A DNA stretch of 64,000 bases from Agapanthus africanus (GCA_030015575.1 JASDDO010000006.1:109670045-109734044); one strand, 5' to 3'; positions 30,698 through 43,957 are shown, numbered from the stretch's first letter. Made by a program: numbers and translations. The notes: generated from the sequence alone by a model not told the origin.

Positions 30698-32918
30698 TGT
30701 AGGGTTCCTAGGCACTCAAGTGAGGTCTCACAAGGCATCGATCATGCCAAATTCAAATTCTATGGGTGCCGAGAGATCCGACTACGGATCTAAGACTAGA
30801 TTTCTAGGCGAAATTATAACTAGTTAACATTTAACTATGGGAATACGGAAATACAACCTTTGTAGATCCGTTTGTCCATCTCCACGGCTCCGCAACGAAG
30901 TGCCTTCGCTGTCCAAGTGAACTCCCGGGCTCTAGCGTCGGCTTCGTCGAAGAATAAGTGAGCTAGGTCGTCGATGTCCATGCCGAAGATGATTTACGTC
31001 GAGGCATCGCTAAATCAAGCTCCGACTTCACCAAGTCAAGAAACTTGTGAAGTAAACACACTCTACTACTTGGCAAGAGGTAGAAGATGAAGAAATAGGA
31101 AGTGGGTAGACTTTAGAATTGGATTTCTCACTCTTAATCATCAATCACCATTGATGGACCTTAGGTTTTCTTCTTTAGTTGAATGAAGAAGAAGAAGAAT
31201 GTATTATCATAAGAATTCTAATAATAGGAAAAGAAATTCATTCTTATCATAATAGAACCATAGTTAGGTGTAGAGAATCAATCATGGTTAAAGGAATGGT
31301 TAGGATCAAACTAGAGACAAAATGGTCACTTAGTCAAAAGATCAAGAAGCTTCAACTAGAATCCAAAATTAGCAACCATTTCATTTCATTTTCTTTTATT
31401 CATTTATCATAAATAAATGAATAATTAAATAAGATAAATGAATAAAAAATAATAAACCCTAACTTATTCATTAACCAAGGTTTAACACTTTACACTTAAC
31501 CAAAAAGCATGTATCATCAAACATGATACAAGCAAGTGCACAAAATCATATCGCATATGCAATGCGCACACTCGAGTGAGAAAATCCATCTAAAGTGAAC
31601 CGATACTAGTTAATGCAAAGTAATATATCAAATATATAATTATGCATTAAATCACTAAATCAACAATTGATTCAATGATCCGGTCATGTCGCACATAACC
31701 GACTGGTATCATCAGTAACAACTTATCGAATCAACACTTGATCCGATAACCCGGCTATATCGTATATAACCGATCAATGTCACATCGCGAGAATCAAATA
31801 CAGTATCACATACTGGTATTATTCTCGGTCCCGCACATATCTCATATGCGCTCCTATTTCGTTTCGCTTGAGCCAGGAAACCTCTGTGTAGGACTCTAAA
31901 GACTCGTCAGTACGCCGGCAGCAGATGATGATCATATCAAGCATCCACAAGCCGCAAGCGGTCTGCTAAACGTAACGGCCACCCGGGTATTGAGCGATCA
32001 GAAGATCGACGAGCAAGCCCGCTCACACTCCTGTGAATCTAACCAGTAACACTACCGTACAGTCCGGTCTGATCGTCTGATATGTCGCATATCTCGCCTA
32101 GGGGTGGTAAACGTCAGACCCCAATAGCTTGATAAGTCGTGTCGATATGAGGTCTATAACAATTCGAGAAACTACTGGTAACACTTACCAGTAAATCTCA
32201 GCAACCCTGGCCAGGGATTTCCTGTTATAGCCAATCGAACACAGCGCAACATCAACTCCCTATACCGGGAGAGACGAATCCCCTCCTATCGCTCATTGCC
32301 TCCATGTGACTCGGGACTGTACCCAAAAACCACCGTTTTGCACGCCCTCTTGGACGTGGTAAGATGGAAATCAAAGCACGGTGGGAACCACACAAGACTC
32401 TATGACGATCTCGGGTCAACAGACTACTTTGTACCAGTGTCACCTGAGAACTGCCATCTGACGTGAGGTATAATACCATCTGGAGTTCTCGGCGAGTCCG
32501 TCCAGTGTACCCAGTCTCTACTGAGCACCAGTATATCATCTCCGATGTCAAACACCAATGGATATGGGATCATCCATCGCCCATCTGTATGGGTCGAGAA
32601 GATACACGCTAGTCTACTCGGGCATATCGATGCCCCGTCTCGATACACCCACGACTAGGGACTTTGAAGGATGTACTTATGGACTACCATGTCCCCACTA
32701 GTATGATCCGCATCATAGTCCAGATAGTCAAGTACACATCCTAAGGGCTTTACCAACATGTAACAGAGAGTCAATCAGTATACACGTTAAGTTAAAGTGT
32801 AACCAGATAGCATACTATCATGTCGAGCAAGAAAGTCCTCCCTATATATGTCCCAGCATCCACTATAATATACATCCAATGTACAGTAATGGCCTCTAGG
32901 GCATACATATAACTAACA
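30698..32918 (-). mobile_element. Copia-2 3' LTR (2,221 bp)
   Basis: On the minus strand it starts TGTTAGTTATATGTATGCCC (32918) and ends AGGAACCCTACA (30698). It is nearly identical to 48616-50837. Small open frames inside it are mirrored in the other LTR and have no family resemblance. Confidence 0.92.
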
Positions 32919-32930
32919 ATCTCCTACTTG

Positions 32931-35650
32931 CACTAGGGCCATCTGTAGCAGTGGTGTAGTATCTCATACTCAACCATCCCATAAAAGTCTCTCTCTGGGA
33001 ATAGGCCTTCGTGAGTGGATCCGCTGCGTTATCCTCTAAGTCTGCTCTCCTTGCCTCGATCAGCCTGGAGATCAACCATCTCCATGATCAGGTGATACTG
33101 CCTTAGAATATGTCTGGATCACTGATGGGACGGACGTTCCTTGGCAAAAGCCACAACTCCATTGTCACACAATGGGAGGAACATAGTTCATCTCATGAAC
33201 CATTATACATCCAAACAGCCTCTTTGGTAGCATCTTGAGTAGCGATGTATCCTGCCTTTATCGTCTAGTATGTCACGGTATCTAGCTTGGAACTCTTCCA
33301 ACATACCGTCCCTTTACTGAGGGTAAAGACAATGCCTGCGACTGACATTCAGTCATCTTTATCACCCTAGAACACTTCCAGTGATTCTCCCCAGGATCGC
33401 TTGATACCATCTCACTACAACTAGTGAGAATCCTAACATCCAATTAAATCTATCTTATAGATCCAAAACTCAGGATTAAGGAGGTATCACTTTGATCCTA
33501 TATGGAGAATTACTGTGATAAACGGAGATTGATCGAGCGTAGCATAAGAAACTCCTTTCTTATCAAGAGTATGTCATCCACGTACTCTACGAGGATCACC
33601 ACCATACTCCCTACTACCTTTTTGTTTATACAAGGTTCATCTACCATTTTGATGATGTCAAACTCTTTGACTAACTCATCAAAACAGATGTTCCAACTCC
33701 GCGATGCCTGCTTTAATCCTTTTGAAGCATCTTGCACACGTTTCCGCTGCTCCCACTGTCTACGAAGCCCTCTGGCTGTGTACTTATAGACGCACTCTTC
33801 TAAAACATCATTTAGAAAAGCAGTCATGACACCCAACCACCAGATATCGTAGTCATGGTATGTAGCCGTGGCAAGTAGGATCTGGATGGACTTAAGCATA
33901 GCTTCTGGAAAAGGTTTCATCATTATCCACGCCTGGTCAATGACGAAAACCTTTAACAAATCTAGCTTTGAAAGTCTCAACTTTTCCATGTACACCAAGT
34001 AATCTTCTCAAGATATACTTGCTCCTGATGGGGATTTAACCCTTCAGATATAGCAACTAAAGTCCATACTTTGTTGGTGTAAAAGGATTCCATCTCAGAT
34101 CTCTAAGCATCCAGCCATTCTTACAGAGTCATACTCCTGATGGCCAGCTCGAAAATAGTTGGGTCATCATCTCATGATGCATTCCTCGCTCCCACTGTCA
34201 TAGAGAAACCGAAGTATCTCTCAGGTGGGTGAGGAACCCTACTAAATCGGCGGAGAGGCTGAGGTTCGTTGGAATCTACTGAATCTTTTGGCTCTATCAA
34301 ATCATCTGCTGCAGTTTGTATAGCTGGAACGTTTCCAGTTCTACATAACAGACGTTGCCTCGAGCTTGTCCGGATTTTGCTTTTAGACATAGGCCGGACA
34401 ACCCCAAATCTTAACTAACTTAAGATATGGGCTCTTCCCTTTCCATATCACATATGAAGTGGTAGGCATAGATTTGATTCGAACCATATTCAATAGGTAT
34501 GCATCTTCTCAAGCGCATAACTCCCAAAAAGGAAATAGGTAACTCAGTATTACTCATCATAGAGCACACCTTATCATATAGGGTGTGTTCGCTCCGCCCC
34601 GATATACCATCGTGCAATGGTGTATACGGAGGAGTAATGCTGAGAGAGAATCTCATTCTCCTTTAGAATAGTCCAGGAATTCCATGCACAAGTATTCTCC
34701 TCCCTGATCTCATCATAGGACATAATACTTATACCCGTATTTTGGTTCTCTACTTCTATCTTATATTCTGTGAATATCTCAAAAGGTTCGGACTTGTGTT
34801 TCAACAGGAACATATGTATGAATCTAAAGAGATCATCAGAGAACGTAATGAAGTATAAAGAACCGGTCTTGGTATGTGTAGACAGGGGACTTACATACAT
34901 CATCATGTATCAGTCCCAAGAGTTCACTAACTCTTTCTCTGTTTCCAATAAACAGGGCTATGGTCATCTTATCTTTGTTACATGACTGGCAAGTTTCACA
35001 AGATGTAAATTCAATCTGATTTAAATATACATCTAAATGTAACTTCAGCCAGTCGGGTCGCATTGATCTGACCTAGTCTACAATACCTCAAGAAGGATCC
35101 GTTCATTTCTGAACTATCCCTCTTGTGTGTGTTCCATATACTAAGAACTGTAGTTTGATTTATAACATCAATGCTTTTAGACAACGTGCCTGAACCGATC
35201 AACTTTTGATATAGGAAATGTTCAAAACATTATCCAACAATACAAAATTTTATCGTTTCTTTACTAATAAAGAGACAGATATGATTTTGTATATCAGGTT
35301 CGGTATCTAATAACATTCGTTCAGAATCAATGTATTACAATACAGGGTGACAGTGACCGACAGACTTGGCTGCAACACTTGCCCCGTTTTCTGCCTCATG
35401 AAACTTATCACCCGTTCTCAGTTTTTCTACCCTTTTGTATCCCTATGTAACATCTTACATATCTGGGATCCTGATCCGGTATCATATACTTAGGATGCGG
35501 AGGATACTGAGAAACAGTTCTGTATAATGAACACACCCGAAGATGATGCATCATCATGCACTCTCTTCGTTTAGGCGGCACGGGAAATCTGGTATTCCCC
35601 AATTTCCTGCTTTGTTTTATAATAATTATAAGGTGGAGCGGGACCAACGT
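32931..35650 (-). mobile_element. Copia-2 pol remnants
   Basis: Degenerate Copia pol in the usual order on the minus strand. A protease/pre-integrase-like zone lies near 35000-35530, integrase-like pieces at about 34420-35060, and a reverse-transcriptase-like piece at about 33510-33950 that still shows EYVDDILLI and GLKQASRSWNICFDE. RNase H-like traces lie below 33400. Clearly broken, with many breaks (well over ten). Confidence 0.8.
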
Positions 35651-37414
35651 TCCCCAGCTCAGTATAACAAGCGGGTTCGGTCAATTATCCGTATTTTTAT
35701 CTTGATTAAGGCGTGATATGGTCGCTACCAGGAGAGAGAGAGAAGAAAACACTCAGCGTGCGCTCTTGCAAGAATAGATTGGTTATTATTTTATCTAATC
35801 AGGATGGCTCCCACTGCTTTTTATTAAATCTTCCTTCAAACCCTAAAAGGAAAGACTAGCCGGGATTAATTACACACTATAAGTTCGCCAATCTTTCAGC
35901 CAGGCCAGTGTCGGTACTTTAAGGGTGGTCCCCCGTGCTTTCGCACGAACCTAATTAATGTAAACCTCGTTTTCCCAGAGGCGTAACCCCGTTGACACCT
36001 TTCTAGACACCTACTTGATCGGCTAATTGTAATGTATAAAACTCTCCCAGGAGTAACACTTACTCGCAGCGGGTATCGGGATCCAACTATCTCATAGAAG
36101 GTATGCAATCTCATTGCAAATTTCAACACTTGAAATTCCCGATAATATTTTGCCCCAAACGATCTATGACCTTGACAAGGTCAACAAACCATAGACCGCA
36201 AGTCAAGTTCAACCCGTCATTTCTTGATTGAATCAAACCCATCCGCACGACCCTTGACAAGGTCAACAAGGCCGCACGACTACCCTAACCCAATCTGCAT
36301 CATATGCATAAGCAGATAAATACTGGTTAGCTACCGCACACTGCGCCTTGACAAGGTCAACAAATGCAGCACGAATACTAAACAGGATTTATCTGAAATG
36401 ACGGAGGGCTACGACAGGTTTTTCTGAAAACCTATTGCGTAATGAACTTGATATCGTTGTAGGATCGAATGAATTTTGAAATGGAGTGTTTTTGAGGCTT
36501 TTCTAGTTTTGCTAAAGGAGTCACTCCCGGTGAAGGGATCGTCGGTCCTTTCCTCGTCGAATGAGGTGCGGGATATATCATATATATCACTGTGCAAAGC
36601 AAAAACACTTAAAAGCAATCAAAAGTCAAACCGAGTGTGTAGCATCTGTCAGTTATTGCTAAAGGAGTCACTCCCGGTGAAGGGATCTCGGTCCTTTCCT
36701 TATCGAATAAGGTGCAGGATATATCACATATACCGCTGTGCAAAGCAAGAACTGTAGCTACCTGTTTTATTTTGAAATTCGATTCTACAACATCTTAGGT
36801 TTCTTTTATTTCATTAATCACATTAATGAAGTCCCATCATTTAAGTACCTAAACATCACAGATAGATATGACGTACACTTATGCCATCCGCATTCGCCTC
36901 GATGTCCCCTCGTGCACCGTTAGGTTAGGTAACTAACGGCAGAGCGGGGCAGGGCTAGCGCGGGTGTAAAACATAAGTAACGTCTATATAATATATCATA
37001 TATACTATATATAGTATCAATCACAGAACATCACATGATCTCATCACAGATATCGCAGCAGAAGAATCATATGAAATATTGGATATACTAGGGCGTCCGT
37101 GTTTTCAATACGAGCCAGTATAAAACACGGATTCCACGGTCGCGATGAATAGCCAAACCCACACCCCTAGACCCCTACGAGAGCGGCAAGCAACCCTACC
37201 AATTCTGGAGTTAGGAGACCCGGACACGACACCTCGAGTTGGTCTCCCACTGGACCCCAGAACCCGGTTACTTGTGCCCTCCTCCTTGGGTCTATCCTAG
37301 TGCGGAAAAGTAAATAATATACAAAAAGTGACTACTTCCGCAACCTGGAAGAGCCCCAATAAAAGAATATTACATACAAGTTTTTACATGAATGAAAATG
37401 AAAAACACTCATCT
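35651..37414 (-). mobile_element. Copia-2 leader, gag-proximal part
   Basis: A non-coding leader shared with the leaders of Copia-1 (43260-45256) and Copia-3B (61546-64000). Conserved pieces in order are an acceptor-like pyrimidine tract (minus strand, junction near 35725), the triple stem-loop array (36170-36363), a block with AAATGACGGAGGGCTACGA (near 36396), two direct repeats of about 95 bases (36511-36610 and 36658-36750), and a block with GCCATCCGCATTCGCC (near 36884). The rest of the leader lies beyond Copia-1, at 47153-48601. Confidence 0.75.
36170..36363 (-). repeat. Triple stem-loop array in the Copia-2 leader
   Basis: CCTTGACAAGGTCAACAA occurs at 36170-36187, 36252-36269 and 36346-36363, identical each time. 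The flanks of copies 1 and 3 pair (CTATG/CATAG; CTGC/GCAG), and copy 2 pairs weakly. The repeat itself contains the dyad TTGAC/GTCAA. Spacing is 82 and 94 bases. Confidence 0.7.
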
Positions 37415-39296
37415 TGTAAGTCGATGTAGTACACCCCAGTACTTATGGGGAGGCGGAATTTTCAAAAACAATCAAGTTTAAAGAACGAACATCGACTAAC
37501 CGCTTAAATCGAAGCTAAACTATAAATAACCGTACACAAAGTTTTTCTTATCACTTGTGATTAGGGATTATACCTATCGAAACTAGTCCTTCGTCTTTGT
37601 GTCCTCCTTTGTTCTCCTCGGCCTTCTCTAGGTAGTAGACGATCCACCCGAGAGCGAAACTCCAAGCTAAACCTCTAACTTGAGGTAACTAATCAACTTT
37701 GATTGCTAATCAAAGATGAAAGGATGATGTAGAGTGAAGGTTATGGATTGTTTAGTCTAACTAATCCTTTGATCTCAACTCATGAGGTGTAAGGATTAGG
37801 GTTTGAAGATGAGAGCTTGAGGAGAGAGAATATGAGATAAGATAATGAGAGAAGAGAGAGTGTATCATAATATATTATGAAGCATTTTCATTTAAGAATA
37901 ATGAATAAAAGAAATGAATAAGCATGCTTCATAAAATATCTAGTGGTGATTCATTAGCATGAGTCATTAAGCAATAAATGTGCATTAATGAAATGAATGA
38001 ATCACCACCATGACTCACAACCTCATCCAAAGTAACCTCCTTAGTCACATCTTCTAGAAGCTTCTCGTACAATTACGAGAACGCCCCTCCGATCCGCAAA
38101 AATACGGAAAAACTTTAGACTGTAAAAATCCAATAACCGGATACCAGTAACTGGCTTAAACCAAAGCCGACTGGTAAAAACTGTCCGAAAGTCGTACGTG
38201 CGTAAACGCACGTATGCGTCCGAACCCTTTGTCGCAAAACCATGCAACCTCTATATCGTTTCGCCTGGAGTAGGAAACTCTCTGTGTGGGACTCTAGAGA
38301 CTCGACTACTACGCTGGCAGTGGGTTTAACCACAGACCGCAAGCGGCACTAGCTGTACGTAACGGTCCCCAGGTAGTTGTCGATAAGAAGGCCGATGAGA
38401 AAACCCATCCGAACTCCTACTGAGTCTGATGTGACAATCTCCATACAGTCCGGTCCGTTCGTCCAAGACTATCGCATATCGGGCCTAGGGGGGCGGCAAA
38501 CGTCAGTCCCCTAATAGCGGTATAAGTCGTGTCGGAGTGAGGCCCATTACACCCTGAGAAACTACTGGAACCTACCAGCAAATCTCGCTTGCCCTGGCCA
38601 GGGACCTTGCGTAATGGCTCTCTGACACAGCACGATATCTACTCCCAATACCGGGAGGGACGAATCCTTTCTAACCGCCACTGCCTCCAAGTGCTCGGGA
38701 CTGCACCCAACTGCTACCTGTTTGCACGACTCCTTTGAGCCGTGGTAGGGTAGCAATCTAAGAACAGTGGGACACACTCGAGGCGAAGTAGCAGTGTCAA
38801 GTCTGCGGACTACGCTGTACTCATGTCACCTGGGAACTGTTCACTGACGACTGGTATCAAACCAACCAACAGTTCCCTGTGAGTCCTGTCCGGTGTACCC
38901 GTAACCTAACGAGCACCTATATACTATCTCCAGTACGACGTACTGACGGCTGTGGGACAGACCATCTCCCCAACTGGGATGAGAAGCGTACACACCAGTC
39001 TACTCCGGAGTATCGATGCTCTGTCTCGATAATCCAACGACCAGGGACCTGAATAAGGATGTGCTTGTAGACTACCCAGCCCCCACTAGTGTGACTGCCA
39101 TCACAACGCTGGTAGACAAGCAAGATCCTAAGAGCTCTATCAATACGTACACTCACATATTAAGATTAAAAAACCAAGTAGCATACTACCATGTTTAGCA
39201 AGACTGTTATATACATGTGAATATCCCAAGCTTCCATTAAGTAATATACAAGCTAGTATGATACAGTAATGGCCTTCTAGGGCATAAACACTAACA
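37415..39296 (-). mobile_element. Copia-1 3' LTR (1,882 bp)
   Basis: On the minus strand it starts TGTTAGTGTTTATGCCC (39296) and ends CGACTTACA (37415). It is almost identical to 45271-47152. The polypurine tract AAGTGGGAGAT lies just upstream of its start. Confidence 0.95.
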
Positions 39297-39314
39297 ATCT
39301 CCCACTTGCACTAG

Positions 39315-40825
39315 GGCCATGTACTGGCATATCGTAGACCAATGATCTCGAGTAGCCTCTCGAACTGAATCTGAGGAAGGGCCTTCGTGAATGGATCAGC
39401 AATGTTCTCTTCTGAAGCAACTCTCCGAACCTCGATCTCCTGACGATCAATGATCTCCCTGATCAGGTGATACCGCCTCAAGATGTGTCTGGACTTCTGA
39501 TGGGACCTTGGTTCCTTCGCTAAAGCTATAGCTCCGTTGTTGTCGCAATACAGAGGTATTGGATCAACTATGGTAGGAACAACCTGAAGTTCTGTTAGGA
39601 ACTTCTTCATCCAGACAGCTTCTTTTGCGGCATCGCAAGCAGCTATATACTCCGCTTCCATCATCGAGTCAGCAACGGTGTCCTGCTTGGAGCTCTTCCA
39701 GCACACCGCCCCTCCATTGAGGGTAAAGACATAACCCGACATGGACTTGGAATCGTCCTTATCACTCTGGAAGCCGGAATCAGCAAAGGCCTCCAACCTG
39801 AGGTCTTTTCCGCCGTAAACCAAGAACATCTCCTTAGTCCTCCTCAGGTACTTGAGAATGTTCTTTACTGCTATCCAGTGTTTCTCCCCTGGGTCTGACT
39901 GATACCGGCTTACCACGCTCAGTGCGTAAGCTACATCTGGTCTGGTACACAACATCGCATACATTATAGAGCCTACCGCAGAAGCGTAGGGTATAATAGA
40001 CATGCGTTCCCTTTCCAAATCAGTCTTGGGAGACATCTCTTTGGAGAGGGTGATTCCGTGACAAGCCGGTAGATTACCGCGCTTAGAATCTTCCATACTG
40101 AATCTTTTCAGTATAGTGTCGATATACCTAGACTGCGAAAGTCCCAACATCCTCTTGGATCTATCACGATAGATCCGGATCCCCAGAATGTAAGAGGCAT
40201 CACCCAGGTCTTTCATGGAGAACCTTTGTGACAAGAATCCTTTGACAGATTGTAGCATAGGAATGTCATTTCCTATCAATAGAATGTCATCCACGTACAA
40301 GACGAGGAATACGACACTTCTGGCCACAACTTTACTATATATGCACGGCTCATCTGGATTTTTGATAAAGTCATATTCTTTGACTGTCTCATCAAAACAG
40401 ATGTTCCAACTCCGCGATGCCTGCTTTAGTCCATAAATAGACTTAAGCAGCTTGCATACTTTCCCGCTGCTCCCACTCTGATTGAAACCCTCTGGCTGAT
40501 CCATATAGACGCTCTCTTCTAAATTTCCATTCAGAAAAGCCGTCTTTACGTCCATCTGCCAGATTTCATAATCATGGAAGGCAGCAATAGCAAGAAGGAC
40601 CCGAATGGATTTGAGCATAGCCACTGGAGAAAAGGTTTCGTCATAGTCCAAACCAGGTCTTTGACGAAAACCCTTTGCAACAAGTCTAGCCTTATAGGTT
40701 TCCACCTGTCCATCTACACCAATCTTTTTCTTGAAGATCCATTTGCATCCTATGGGTTTTACCCCATCTGGAGGAAAGTCCAAAGTCCATACTTTGTTGG
40801 TGTACATGGACTCCATCTCGGTCCG
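39315..40825 (-). CDS. Copia-1 reverse transcriptase and RNase H part
   Basis: Codes for the last part of Copia pol. The reverse transcriptase has the segments YKARLVAKGF, MDVKTAFLNGNLEE, GLKQASRSWN and the catalytic LYVDDILLIGND. RNase H follows, with SMMEAEYIAACDAAKEAVW and a DNNGAIALAKEP segment. It copies element RNA to DNA and removes the RNA strand inside the particle. Upstream lies the protease-integrase part, downstream the polypurine tract. It is part of an LTR element and treated as a fossil. Confidence 0.92.
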
Positions 40826-40909
40826 CATTGCATCTAGCCATCATACCGAGTCGCCGCTCTGGATGGCCTGCTGGAAGTCAGTAGGTTCATCATCATCTAT
40901 GATTCAATC

Positions 40910-42415
40910 CTCTCTATCCCCGTCTATGAGAAAACCGTAGTATCTCTCAGGCGGATGAGACGGCCTACTACTCCTGCGGAGGGGTGCGGGAATGTTCTGT
41001 TCTTCTTGAACCTCTGGTTCTACCAAACTTTCAGTAGCAGTTTGTGGTTCTGGAATTTCTTCCAGTTCTATTTCGCTCCCACTCTTCTGATTTTCCAAAA
41101 ATTCAGTTTCTAAGAAGCGGGCATGACGAGAAACAAAAACCTTTTGTTCCTCTGCGTAATAGAAGCAATATCCATGAGAGTTCTTTGGATATCCCACAAA
41201 CTTACACTCTACTGAGCGTGCCTCGAGCTTGTCCGGATGCTGCTTTTTTACAAAAGCTGGACATCCCCACGTCTTCAGGTACTGAAGATAGGGTTTCTTC
41301 CCACTCCACATCTGATATGGTGTGGTAGGCACAGTTTTGGTTGGAACTCTGTTCAAAAGATGTATCGCTGATTCTAGCGCATACCCCCAGAAAGATCGCG
41401 GTAACTCAGCATTACTCATCATGGATCGTACCATATCTAATAGGGTTCGATTCCGTCTCTCCGATACACCGTTGTGCTGTGGAGTGTATGGAGGAGTAAG
41501 CTGAGAGAGAATTCCTTTCTCTTTTAGGTAACCTAGGAACTCGGCACTTAAGTATTCTCCACCTCGATCAGATCTTAGTGTCTTAATACTTTTGCCTGTT
41601 TGGTTTTCCGCTTCATTCTTGAATTCCAGGAATTTCTCAAAGGCCTCTGATTTATGCTTCATTAAGAAAACATATCCATACCTAGAGAAATCATCTGTAT
41701 AAGTAATGAAGTAGGAATAACCACCTCTCGCATGTGTAGACATTGGACCGCATACATCGCTGTGTATGAGTCCTAAGAGCTCGCTCGCTCTTACTCCTTG
41801 TCCAGTAATTGGAGTCTTTGTCATCTTTCCTTTGAGACAGGATTGACAAGTGTCATAAGATTGATATTCGAACGAGTCCAAATATCCTTCTCTATACAAC
41901 TTAGTCAACCTTCTCTCATTGATGTGACCCAGTCTACAATGCCATAAGAAAGCTTTATTCAAATCTGGAGACTTTCTTTTTAGTGTGTTCTGGACATTGA
42001 AAATTTGGAGTTGGTTTAAAATATATATGCCGTTATTTAATGTACCGGATCCAATCAAACCATGATTAAGGTGGATGTTGACAACATCTCTTACAAACGT
42101 GAAATCATAACCTTTATTTGATAACAAGGAAACTGATATGATATTACACGTTAAGCTGGGTACAAAATAACAGTTATGTAAAACCAAAATGTGTCCACTT
42201 GTCAATCCTAGGTGATAATCCCCGACGGACGCAGCTCCCACGCTAGCTCCGTTAGCAACCCTGAGGATCATATCACCTTCCTTCAGCATTCTACGGTTTC
42301 TCAGTGCCTGCAATGAATTGCAAATATGAGATCCTGATCCGGTATCCAATACCCAGGAAGTAGAGTTGATCGACAGACAATTCTCAATTACAAACACACC
42401 TGAAGTCGAAGCCAC
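40910..42415 (-). CDS. Copia-1 protease and integrase part
   Basis: Near the start is the retroviral-type protease motif WVLDTGSGSHIC. A GAG-pre-integrase zone with the zinc-binding H...C...CQSC pattern follows. The integrase core comes next, with acidic residues in HSDVCGP, LRSDRGGEY and NGVSERRNR, followed by SFWGYALESAIHLLNRVP. The C-terminal part has WGCPAFVKK and SVECKFVGYP, usual for Copia integrases. Together they would process Gag-Pol and insert the DNA copy. Protease before integrase before reverse transcriptase is the Copia order. Confidence 0.92.
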
Positions 42416-42449
42416 AGCTTGCTTCGGTTCCTGGTTCTTGGCGTTCTAC

Positions 42450-43252
42450 GCCTTGCAATCCTTCTTCCAGTGCCCTTTCCTGTGACAATGGAAGCACTCA
42501 TCCTGACCAACTATCGGTACTGCTTTCTTTTTCTTTCCCTTCCCTCCCACCTTACTAACACCTCCTCTAGGTCTGGGTGCGGCCTTCTTCTTCCTTCCTT
42601 TGGCCCTAGCCTTGGACCCGGAAGAAGATGAACCGCCAACAAACATAGCGGGTGTTTCCCTTGCCTTCTGCAAGGTGCCCTCCGCACTCCTTAACATGTT
42701 CAGGAGTTCCGCAAGTTCAACTTCTTTTCCTTGAAGATTGAAGTTGAGGATAAACTGGGCGTAGGTGGGAGGAAGGGACTGGAGAACAAGGTCTGTATAG
42801 AGCTCATTATCCAAAGTCGTCCCAAGGTCTGCGAGCTCTTCTATATAGCCAATCATCTGTAGGACATGTTCACCTACCGATGACCCGACAGCCAACCTCG
42901 CTCGAAACAATTTCTTACAGGTCTCGTATCTTGCTATACGAGATTGCTCTCCATAAAGTTCTTTTGTATGGAGAAATATGCCATCTAAGGACATATCCTC
43001 GTGCCTCCTCTGATGTTCATTGTTCATCGAGGCAAGCACGATGCACTTGGCTCTCGCGCAATCTAAATCCCAGGTTTTGCGGATTTCCTTATCCGCATTG
43101 CTGGATTTGGGACCAGGGACAGCAGGTGCCGTAGCGGTGAGGACGTACCCCAGTTTGTCATAGGTCAAAGCCATCTTGACATTCCGCAGCCAATCTTTAT
43201 AGTTTGGCCCCGTCAGTATATTTTTCTCTAAAAGTAACTTAAGTCCAGTCAT
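42450..43252 (-). CDS. Copia-1 gag part
   Basis: The probable start is the ATG at 43250-43252 (MTGLKLLLEKNILTGPNYKD); an earlier in-frame ATG at 43300 lies within the leader-like tract. The LTGPNY...W pattern is usual at the start of Copia gag. The C-terminal part is basic and glycine-rich, followed by a CX2CX4HX4C zinc knuckle (CFHCHRKGHWKKDC). It would form the particle and bind element RNA. Confidence 0.9.
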
Positions 43253-43760
43253 TTTCAGGGTCGCTGCAATTAGGAGAGAGAGAAGAAAACTCTTTAGCAT
43301 GATGCTCTTGCAAGTTTAGAGTGGTTTTTAATTTGTCTAAACTGGATGGCTCCCACTGTTTCTCGAATCCTTCCTCAAACCATAAAAGAAGAATTAGCCA
43401 AGACTATTCTCACCGTACAATACTTGCTTAACCGTTCAGCCAGGCCGGTGTCGATACTTCGAGGGAGGTTTTCCAACGCTTTCGCGAAGTTCCTTAATTA
43501 AATAACCTCTTTTCTCTGGGGGCGTAACCCCGCTGACACTTTTCTGGACACCTACTAGGTTTATAGCATTGATCGTTAAGTGACGAATATCCTGATAAGT
43601 AGCATATACTCACAGTAGGATCGGGATCCAAATATCATCGTATGATAATGTTGAAGGAATCCTACCAACATTTATCAAACTCCAAATGGTATGCATCTCT
43701 TTGCAAATTTCAGTTTCTTTAGAAATTCCCGATATAAGTTTTTGCCCCATGCTCTTATGA

Positions 43761-43957
43761 CCTTGACGTATGCCAACAAATCATAAGTCACATGTCAAGT
43801 TCTGCCCATCATTATCTTGTTAATTTGAACCCACCCGTATATACCCTTGACGTATGCCAACAAGGTAATGCGACTGTCCCAAACCAACACATCTATCTAT
43901 GCAACAAATGAATACCTCAGCAGCTACCAAACACTATGCCTTGACGTATGCCAACAA
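43761..43957 (-). repeat. Triple stem-loop array in the Copia-1 leader
   Basis: CCTTGACGTATGCCAACAA is found at 43761-43779, 43845-43863 and 43939-43957, identical in all three. The flanks pair differently for each copy: CTTATGA/TCATAAG for the first, an imperfect TACC/GGTA stem for the second, CTATGC/GCATAG for the third. Spacing is 84 and 94 bases. Confidence 0.78.

Noticed and set aside
31179-31412. Frame starting MNEEEEECIIIRILI
   Set aside because: It lies within the Copia-2 LTR, is mirrored at 49097-49330, and begins in a GAAGAAGAA run.
38041-38342. Small frames duplicated at 45897-46198
   Set aside because: They are the same LTR sequence present twice in Copia-1; duplication reflects LTR identity, not a gene pair.
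43761-43957. CRISPR-like array (short repeats with unique spacers)
   Set aside because: Only three repeats per array, set in a plant retroelement leader, with paired flanks and the same layout in three elements.
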